Of a DNA stretch of 64,000 nt, positions 55,790 to 64,000 are shown piece by piece. The stretch spans positions 23,218,776 to 23,282,775 of the forward strand of contig CAXIPT010000001.1 of assembly GCA_964030475.1 (NCBI GenBank). The letters run 5' to 3'. Position 1 is the stretch's first letter. Each line of letters begins with the position of its first letter. A program made the position numbers and the translations under genes. The DNA is from Tethya wilhelma (taxonomy: Eukaryota; Porifera; Demospongiae; Tethyida; Tethyidae). Under the pieces are notes generated by a model. The model did no database searches and was not told where the DNA came from. It saw only the letters and a list, made by a program, of their open reading frames with translations.

Positions 55790-56930
55790 TTCCGGAAATT
55801 ATGCCCGCATTCGCCACACCCCTAGGCCTGGGATCCTTACAAAGGTAGTAAGATTGTGCTACCCACAGTACCCAGCGAATGTTGTGGCAATAACTACAAT
55901 AGTACTGTGAAGATAGCCAATATCAAGAAGCAATCGAACTTTCATTGTACCATTTCATGAATGATATAAATGTACAAACACCGTAAACATAGCAATGCAT
56001 AACATTTCAACATTACGCACTAATTACATATAATTCTTACAGCACATACAATCACACTAAGTACTCCGAATTTTACATGTAACAAGGGTTATGCACCTAG
56101 GTGCCTTCATTTATCTAGCTAGTATTGCAAATTCTTATAAATACTATAGTTGGCTAAGCAGTGGAATAAACTATAACAGACAAGTAATTTAAACTGGACT
56201 GCCGGGCAAGAGTTGGGTACAAAAATAAAGTAAAAACTTTGACAATTTTGTCAGTAACGGAATGCCATACTGAACTTGAAGCAAGTTAAAGTCATTTTGC
56301 AGAGTCTAGTGGAGTGGATAAACTATTAAGTCAACAAAATAAGTGAGTAATAAATGAGATAAGACCACGACATTGATCTCACATAGTGATTTCTGGAAAT
56401 AATATATTTATGACTTAATAGGAGTGATTGCTGAAGTCTGATGCTTAGAATATTGTGCTACTCATCATATTTCGAGCAAATCCAGTGATATTCTACTCTT
56501 TGGCATTCCATACAACGTCTCAAACCAACTTCTAATAGCCTCGCCCACTTTTACGGCAAACCAAAGTAGCTAGCATCATGTCAACACCTTCTAAACAGAC
56601 TCAAGTTTAGTTGAGAGTAGTTATTGTGTGTGTGTATAAGTCTAGAAGTCTTATATTCAAGTTTGTATAAAGTTTTCTGGGAAAAATCTTGATCCAACAA
56701 GAAAATAGGGAAAGATTGGCCCCTGCTACAACGAGAAAGAAGCATCAGCTGGACCCATGATTAGTAGTAGTTGTAGGTAGTAGTGTACCTATGTGTTGAT
56801 GATCCAAACTTTCCTTGAATTGCGCTGGCTTTTGCATACTGTGAGTGAGAACTCAGAAGTGCCCGAATTACCCTGCTGCCCGAATTGCCCCGCCCTGCCT
56901 TAAGTTAGTAAGGATACGTTACTAAAAAGG
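55790..56930. other. AT-rich intergenic sequence, nothing recognised
   Basis: No coding frame with splice support and no repeat shared with the rest of the window was noticed. Confidence 0.35.
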
Positions 56931-56937
56931 CACTATA

Positions 56938-57420
56938 ATTATGGTGGCTTCCCACTATAGCGCTCTCTATGAGTGCTTATAGGAAGGCACGTTTTTTGTG
57001 AGTGTTAGGCCTTGCATGCAGTTGGTAATCTGTCACTGAGAACCTCTGAGCAACTTTGAAGGTTTAATTTTGTTTGACTGGATTTTTATAGTGACCATGC
57101 AACATTTTTTATTGTGACCACTTCTTGTTTAGGCCTATTTTGGATGAAAACAAGTATCAACTGACAAGGATGTGTAGTACCCATGAAAAGAATTTACTTT
57201 GTGCTTGGCTAAATGCATTCTGATTCTTTAAAAAAATCCTTTTCAAGTAACGTTAGTTTGGATTTAAGAAGTACGTATATGTATGTATACATTAGAGAAC
57301 AATTAAAAGATGGCACTGTTGTGTCTTCCCACTAGCTATAGCTAGCACTCTCTATGAGTGCTGAAGAAAGTTGAGTTTCTGTGAGTTTAGACCTTGCAGG
57401 CAATTGGTAATCTGCCAGTG
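56938..57420 (-). repeat. Repeat family B, fragmented inverted copies
   Basis: Two overlapping partial copies: GGTGGCTTCCCACTATAGCGCTCTC near 56942 and TGTTGTGTCTTCCCACTAGC near 57320, each followed by the CCTTGCATGCAGTTGGTAATCTG-type string. Confidence 0.65.
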
Positions 57421-57828
57421 AGAGCGATAAGACAATAATTATACTCCTGAAAAAATTTGGTTGCCATAGCAAAACAGAAACATTTAATTTACCATCTAAT
57501 TAATTCTTCATGAAATGCTAATTATTCAAAAATGTTTAGTCACATGACTAAAATAAATGCATGCACGTGTTGAGAACCATTAGAACAATGCTAAAGTGAG
57601 TTTCCATGGTAATAGCATTATTATTAGTTTTTGAGTTAGGGTCCACGCCATGATAGTGATGCACATGCAGCAGCACACACTATAGGTAATCATTGCCAAT
57701 CAGTATAGTTAGTCTTAATTGTTGCAAGATCACTGATTCAGAATATTTAAACTTTGAGCAGATACTTGCATGGGAGAAGCAATGATACTGTTACGCATGT
57801 TGCTTGAAATGGACAGTCTCTCTATATA

Positions 57829-57958
57829 ATCATACGTACGGTAGGAATGAGCCAACTGTCCCATAGATATAATACAAAATGTTGCAATTGGTCACTATAA
57901 AAATCAAGTCAAACAAAATTAAACCTTGAAAGTTGCTCAGAGGCCAACTGCATGCAGG
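57829..57958 (+). repeat. Repeat family B, 5' end only
   Basis: AATCATACGTACGGTAGGAATG through AACTGCATGCAGG. Confidence 0.75.
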
Positions 57959-58593
57959 GGATGTAAAACCATCGGTCCCAGCGGACCTGCGTTCATTAGC
58001 CCTAGTAGCCATCTTTGAGGTAAAGTTCAAAGGAATGGGCCGACAAAATGTGTTATTTCGTTTCAGTGAGAGTTACTTCAACTGCATGGGTACTATTATA
58101 CAATTTTTCAGGCACTATATATATACGTAGCCTTTATACTAATCACCTATAATTATTGAAGGAGTTCAACCTTTTAGTGCGCTTTAGCGGGCTCCGGCGG
58201 AGTTGCCCGTAATTCTCAGCTTCCATTGGCCTATAACCAGCCGCTGGCCTGGCTATGCCTAATTGGCATCAAAATAACCCGCTTTTGCTAGTGTTATAGG
58301 ATGCAAGGTCTATAAGGTCAAGAAATTGTCATGTTGTCATCTATAACTCTGCAGTAATTACTTATAATATAAATCTGCCGCCCGTACCGATGGCTACATT
58401 CACGAAAAACATGTGCAATTTGTGTCTATCTACGTGGCATCATGTTATTATGTGCATGCACATTAGCTATAGCCTAATCAGCATAAAGTGTATGACAAAT
58501 GTCATTATTGTAGCTGCTACTCAAGCTTTTTGTAGGGACTAACCTGTCTCTGATAGTCTCCACGTTATATATATAGTGTTAAAAAAGTGAATG

Positions 58594-59036
58594 GACAAGT
58601 ATAGTAAATAGTTCAAAAAAATGTATATTTGGTGTAGGAATGGGCAGTGCGGTAAAAAGTATTGAAACAAGGCATGTCTCAATTTCGGCACAGACTACGT
58701 CATTATTAATAGCCAATTAACTCTTGCCCACCAGTCCAGTTTAAGTTATACTTGTCTGCTATAGTCTACTCCACTGCTTAGCAAACTGATTAGTAGGAAT
58801 TTGAACCAATGCAATAATAAGCTATGGTATACAAATAGTCTATTGTACAGATCATTGCATTATTCGGACACTCAGAATCCATATATATTATAAATATTAT
58901 GAGGGATCTATCAAGAATAAAAAAGTTAATGAAGTAGTCATGTGCCAAAATTGAGACATGCCTTGTTTCAATACTTTTTACTGCACTGCCCATGCATTCC
59001 TATACTTTTAATTAGTTTTGAATTTTTACTACTTGT
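58594..59036. repeat. MITE family A, full copy
   Basis: ACAAGTATAGTAAATAG at the left, TTTTTACTACTTGT at the right. The tail of a family B block lies just before it (58500-58593). Confidence 0.85.
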
Positions 59037-59403
59037 AATATATTAATTTAAGTAACATGAACCAGCTCTCTATATTATATAGCTCATAATAACATGCTAT
59101 AATATAGTCTATCGAGCTAGACCCTTTCATAATTATGTCAGGGGTAGAAAAAAGTATCTACCTCAATAGACTAAACAACATAAAACTCAGTCTTGTTGAC
59201 ACTCACTTTCTGGGTTGGGGTGGACCGACGAATTCAGTAAATTATGGATCAGCTAGGAATGATCTCGAACCAACTGTTCAGGGTATGCAAAATGTACTAT
59301 TTAGTTTCAGTGAGAGTCACTTCAACAGCATGGGTACTATTATACAATTTTCCAAGCAGTACGTAGCCTTTATACTAATCGCGTATTGAAGGCCAATTAT
59401 GGT

Positions 59404-59670
59404 GGCCGAGAGCGTCTCGGGGCGAACCCGAGATTCCGAGAGCGAGTCCGAAATTCCGAGATCAAGTCCGAGATTCCGAGAGCGAGCCCGCGGGATTTCG
59501 AGAGCGAGACCGAGATTCCCGGATCGAGTCCGAGAGCGAGGCCGAGATTCTGAAATTACAGGAGCTATAGACCGAAATCAAGTCAGAGATAATAGGTTAA
59601 GGTTATAATTACTACGAATACCGCAAAGGTCAAAGGTCCGTACGCACGTGTAGGCATATATGATGGAGAC
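59404..59670 (+). repeat. GAGATTCCGAGAGCGAG minisatellite element, copy 2
   Basis: Tandem CCGAGATTCCGAGAGCGAGT-type units (to about 59545), then the flank CGCAAAGGTCAAAGGTCCGTACGCACGTG. Reverse orientation relative to copy 1 at 46140-46480. Confidence 0.75.
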
Positions 59671-59777
59671 TCCTTCCCAGCAAAATAGGCCTAGTAATAG
59701 TTAAATCAAGTTAAACTTTGATCAGATCAACATAATAATATTATTATTGCTATTATTATTATTATAATAATTATTAT

Positions 59778-59848
59778 CATACGTACGGTAGTACGTATAG
59801 TAGAAATGGGTCGACTGTCCCATAGACACAATACAAAATGTTGGCCAC
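59778..59848 (+). repeat. Repeat family B, 5' end only
   Basis: TCATACGTACGGTAGTACGTATAGTAG through CAAAATGTTGGCC. Confidence 0.75.
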
Positions 59849-60040
59849 CATTAACGCAGTGGCTAGAGAACCGGTAGTCTGTATACTTTCCTATTAATTT
59901 TGTATTGCCAGATTATAGTATCTGGATTTGCCGGCACTCCAGCGGCGCGGGACTAGAGTGCCGGTTCCATTGACTACCATATATTTAGCCTCGTCCCCAG
60001 GCTACGGTGGCCCAGAAGGGCCATTCCAAAATCAACTAGC

Positions 60041-60149
60041 ATTTCCATTCTCGACATTTCCATTTCCATTCTTGACTTTTCCATTTCCATTCTCGATGTT
60101 TCCATTTCCATTCTCGACTTTTACATTTCCATTCTTAACTTTTCCATTT
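60041..60149 (+). repeat. TTTCCATTTCCATTCTCGAC minisatellite
   Basis: About six tandem units of 17-18 bases with small variations. Confidence 0.85.
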
Positions 60150-60367
60150 TTTAGTAGTCATGATAGTGCAAGGTGTAGTAGACGTATTATCAATTTTAAT
60201 ATCCATAATACTGTAATAGTTACTAAGCAATCATTAAATTTTAATATAATTTTAATGTGATTGATGGGACAGCCTTGGGATCAACAATTTGAAAGTTTAT
60301 TGTAATAAGTGATGAACCGACCACCTATAGTTGTAGACTACACACAATAGAGCTTCAGGAACAGATC

Positions 60368-60935
60368 TAGAATACAGAGAGCCTGAAACAAACAAACAAT
60401 AAATGAACACAATAATACAGTTCAAGGAGCAGTTAGTGACAGCAGTTAGCAGTTAGTTTTTCAGTTAGTGACAGAGCAGTTTCAGAAAACAAATGAATGG
60501 CATAACAATACAGAGAGCATGAAACAAAATTTACAAAACAGATGAACTGTGCAAACACAATACTGTAACAGTGAGCATGAAACAACTGTAATACAACAAA
60601 CGAACACAATAATACAGTTCAAGGAGCATGAACAAATGTTAGTGACAGAGCAGTTTCAGAAAACAGATGAATGGCATAACAATACAGAGAGCATGAAACA
60701 AAATTTACAATAAACAAACACAATAATACAGTTAGTACAGAGCACAGTTTCAGAAAACAGATAACGACATAGCACAACTAACAATTTACAATAAACAATA
60801 CAGGAGCATGAACAGATGTTAGTACAGAGCACAGTTTCAGAAAACAGATGAACTGTGTAAGTAAACACAATACAGAGAGCATGAAACAACTGTAATACAA
60901 TAAACGAACACAATAATACAGTTCAAGGAACAGAT
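60368..60935. repeat. Degenerate tandem array abutting the kinase stop codon
   Basis: Recurring strings ACAATAATACAGTTCAAGGAGC, CAGTTTCAGAAAACAGATGAA and AATACAGAGAGCATGAAACAA at irregular spacing. It ends right at the kinase stop codon (60937), so it would form the 3'-UTR of that minus-strand gene. Confidence 0.75.
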
Positions 60936-60936
60936 G

Positions 60937-61934
60937 TTAGACTTTCAGAGCAATATCGCACAGTGCATATAGCAGGTCTGTGGCACAACCTCTTTGTTTC
61001 ATATCTGTGAAACAGTATGACAACAAATGTTGAATTTCTTGAGAAGAGATGTGTTCAGTAGACGGAAACTCTCCCTGGACCGCTACTTTCAACATTATCG
61101 TATGCTCACTAATGGTATCAGGCCAAACAGGCCTCTCTCCATACAACTCAAGAAAAATACAACCGATTGCATAGATGTCACAGTGGGGACCTATCTCCTC
61201 CCCTTTGAGTTGCTCGGCAGACTGAAAGGCTGGGGTACCTGCTTTAATAGTTGTCCTCCCAAAGTGCTGCATACTATGCAACACTTTTCCGAGTCCAAAA
61301 TCAGCCAAAAACACATGTCCACTGCCTGACTCAACCTGGATGGTGACAATACTAAATATAATGCGTAGCTACTTCAGTATATATGCAATCCTACCAAGAT
61401 GTTTTCCGGTTTTAGGTCCAAATGGATAACTGGTGGGTTACAGGTATGCATAAACACCAACCCATGGAGAATCTGAAGAGAAATGTTGACTTTCTCCACA
61501 AAAGAGAGTTTCACCTTAATTTAATAAAAATAATATTGTACACATGTACACTTAGATATACATCTTGCATAATTTGGCATATACCTTGTTTTGACCAAAT
61601 AAGATACGATCCAAGTCCTTTCCATTCACCAAATTTGTTACAATGGTAACTGACTGGCGTTCTTCGACTACCCCAAGTAATGACAATACATTGGGATGAA
61701 CAAGTGTCCTATATATATAGCAAAAAAAGGATATAATTATAGTCATCATGGAAACTTTGAGGTATATAGTTACAAAAACTCACTTATAAACGTCAAGTTC
61801 GTTTTTGACAACTTTTTCATTTCCACGAACTGGAATTACTTTGGCAGCCACAAACGTTCCTCGCCAAAGTGCTTTGTATACCCTTCCAAATGAGCCAGTT
61901 CCTATCGGTTCTACAAGCATCAATTCTTGAGAGC
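60937..61934 (-). CDS. TKL-type protein kinase lacking the HRD arginine, partial
   Basis: Exons 61934-61784, 61708-61585, 61514-61395 and 61335-60937 join in frame (794 nt) and cover a complete kinase domain. Motifs: glycine loop GTGSFGRVYKA, VAAKVI lysine, HLDLKPENIL catalytic loop, LADFGLGK. AGTPAFQSAEQL stands in place of the usual APE segment. Leu replaces Arg of HRD, so this is a non-RD kinase; the catalytic Asp and Asn are kept. The N-terminus is unresolved: a likely upstream exon lies at about 62125-62020 (CENPQQERENTAYG, KEDLVKLKASLQSSY), but its splice donor is uncertain. Loop and domain pattern suggest a TKL Ser/Thr kinase with a cytosolic signalling role. The 3' side borders a tandem repeat array. 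Confidence 0.8.
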
Positions 61935-62159
61935 CTTTAACAAAACATAATATTATATAAAATGGATTCAATTTAAAAGAGGTGCATGGCATATCCATTA
62001 CAACGCATACATTGTTCCTGGTAAGAACTCTGCAATGAAGCCTTAAGCTTTACAAGATCTTCTTTACAAGTCATTCCATAGGCCGTGTTCTCTCTCTCTT
62101 GCTGGGGATTCTCACAGTCACCTGCTTGCCATATATAAATGTATGTGTACTGGTCAGCA

Positions 62160-62955
62160 AATTACGGGTAGTGCTATAGCTATAGTCTTTGCATGTTAGC
62201 ATCTTTTGCTGTCTAGAAGACAAGACTAAGTGCTAGCAATATATCTTATAGAACAATGGCACAGAACAAACAGGTAGGCTGATAAACAAATTTAGCGGTA
62301 TAACATGGTCAATAATATACTGTCACATATAGTTAGAAAGAAAAAATGAAGTATGCTGGCCATATAAAGCCAACTTGACCGTGAAAACTATAACTTTGAT
62401 GTTAATAGATGGACAATTTGCATAAAGTTGGTCATTACAACTTCAAACTATATACAGAAGCTAACAATAAGCTACTCTACATGCCTACTGCCTCAAATCT
62501 CGCTTGCATCTACCGTAGATGGCAGAATTCAGTAAAAATGGTGAAAATAGGTGGCCGATTATTGATCGCTCGATCACGATGATATGACAGCTATGTTAGA
62601 GACGGTGATACTTGCAATCAGGCCCCCATTTGGAATATCAGTAGCAGGAAGATTGAACTTCTTGATTTCCAGATTTGGTAGTTCAACCATAAGTTTTAGG
62701 GGTTATTTGAGCTGCAGTCCGAAATATGATGGTTTATGGCCGATTGTTGATTTTCTTCGGCCAGCGCTAAATGTCGTCAGGAAACCTTACAGGTGAGTGG
62801 GCGGGGCTTGAAGTCTGCACAACCCAGTGTAACTTTTCATGGGCTATCTTGTGGTACCAAACTTGGAGTAGTTGCACCAGCTGGTAGGTCAAAAATCGCG
62901 TCCGAATTCGATGGTGGCCGATAATTGGTGGTTTACTCTACTTCCTTCCCGGGCT
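62160..62955. other. Intergenic sequence, nothing recognised
   Basis: No splice-supported coding frame. Open frames here are short and without recognisable motifs. Confidence 0.35.
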
Positions 62956-62957
62956 AA

Positions 62958-63260
62958 CTGCCGGACTTACTTGAAAAGGATTTCCAGAGAACCAGAATGT
63001 GTTGAGCCAACTTTGACAGCACAAAGTAAGTTCTTTTCATGGGTACTACTGTGACATTCCTTGATACTCTTTTCAATCTCAACTAGGCCTAAACAAAAAC
63101 TACTGAAAGCTTTGAAACTTAGTGTATAAATTCATGTACTACAATGCAGCCACTGTTGTATGTAGAGTTCAAAGGTCATTAATTAATTATCCCAAGCTTT
63201 TTGTTGGGACTAACCAGTCTCTGATAGTCTCCACACTGTAGTGTTGAAAAAAGTGAATGA
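62958..63260 (+). repeat. Repeat family B, partial copy
   Basis: CTTACTTGAAAAGGATTTCC through GTTGAAAAAAGTGAATGA, leading straight into a family A copy. Confidence 0.75.
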
Positions 63261-63630
63261 ACAAGTAGTAAAAATTTCAAAAAAATAAGTAGTGTAGGAA
63301 TGGGCAGTGCGGTAAAAAGCATTGGAACAAGGCATGTCTCAATTTCGGCACATGACTACTTCATTTTTTATGCCCAACTCTTGGCCGGCAGTTCAGTTTA
63401 AGTTGCCTGTCTTGTTATGGTTTACTCCACTGCTTAGCCAACTGATTTAGATTGAAACAACGCAACACAAAGCTATGGTATTGCATTTATGACACTGAAG
63501 ATCCATATTAGGGATTAAGAATAAATCAAAAATGAAGTAGTCATGTGCCGAAATTGAGACATGCCTTGTTCCAATGCTTTTTACTGCACTGCCCATTCCT
63601 ACACTACTTATTTTTTTGAATTTTTTACTA
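63261..63630. repeat. MITE family A, full copy
   Basis: ACAAGTAGTAAAAATTTC at the left and TTTTTTACTATTATTATT (slightly decayed) at the right. Confidence 0.85.
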
Positions 63631-63639
63631 TTATTATTT

Positions 63640-64000
63640 CAAATGACACGCCACAACAGGCGCAACAGGACAAACATAAACACACAAAGTATTATTAGTA
63701 AGTTATATAGTTAGAGTTAAATTAAACAGTAAACATAATATATTATTTCGTTCTCTAAATGTACATTCTGTGTAGGATTAAGTCTTACGACTCGACTCTG
63801 AATAAAGTCTGCACAGAGCTCCTGACCAAGCAGGCAAGGCTTCAGAAAAACTGAGATCACCTGAAAGGTTGTTAAAACCAAAAGGAGTGAAAATGAAAGA
63901 GAGGCTGTGAGAGAAGACATCAGAAAGCAAAGAAGAAGAAAGACGAAGAGCAGTAAGAGCCAGATTATGAGAGTGACGAAGTACCAGATTACGGATGCTA
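63640..64000. other. Window end, unassigned
   Basis: An open minus-strand frame with Leu/Ser-rich translation runs from the window edge to about 63750. I recognise no domain. It could be the edge of a gene or a retroelement lying outside the window. Confidence 0.25.

Noticed and set aside
62584..62796. 70-aa plus-strand open frame
   Set aside because: Unremarkable composition, no motif or splice context.

Overview
This is a eukaryotic, AT-rich, intron-containing window. It is most consistent with a demosponge nuclear genome such as Amphimedon queenslandica. That is inferred from many small introns, sponge-style receptor tyrosine kinase (RTK) and kelch-kinase genes, and a high density of miniature inverted-repeat elements; no database search was possible. 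Scattered N bases (6121, 6983, 19197-19212, 25555, 42966, 52571) show a draft assembly, and several oddities sit right beside them.

Layout. 1-11.3 kb: a 12-exon RTK on the minus strand (11341 to 1028, 816 aa when spliced). Its 6.1-kb intron 9 holds, on the plus strand, a broken paralogous receptor and two stray RFC2 exons. 11.8-13.15 kb: a two-exon HIG1-domain gene (minus), divergent from ASNSD1. 13.48-37.78 kb: a 15-exon ASNSD1 gene (plus, 689 aa when spliced). Its large introns hold genes that all run antisense to it: an Ig-domain receptor (intron 2), a TKL-kelch kinase (intron 10), and a type II membrane protein plus an unrecognised 246-aa six-exon gene (intron 11). ASNSD1 exons 8-10 occur a second time at 25.55-26.27 kb, next to truncated pieces of a kelch kinase and an FHA-domain gene; this is either a recent duplication or an uncollapsed haplotype.

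38-46 kb: an Ig-like gene remnant, a large single-exon F-box-like ORF (677 aa), then repeats. 46.9-52.57 kb: a decayed BEL/Pao retrotransposon interrupted by two inverted-repeat DNA elements. 52.6-60.9 kb: almost only mobile and tandem repeats. 60.9-61.9 kb: a TKL-type kinase lacking the HRD arginine (minus). 62-64 kb: repeats and unassigned sequence.

The genes fall into two groups. Housekeeping genes are ASNSD1, the HIG1 gene and the RFC2 fragment. Signalling or surface genes are the RTK, the Ig receptor with a tyrosine-rich tail, the type II receptor-like protein, two TKL kinases and an F-box-like protein. The signalling genes lie inside or beside the housekeeping introns. The three largest multi-exon models (RTK, ASNSD1, Ig receptor), the HIG1 gene and the 246-aa gene all keep frame exactly across every junction, which is the main support for them.
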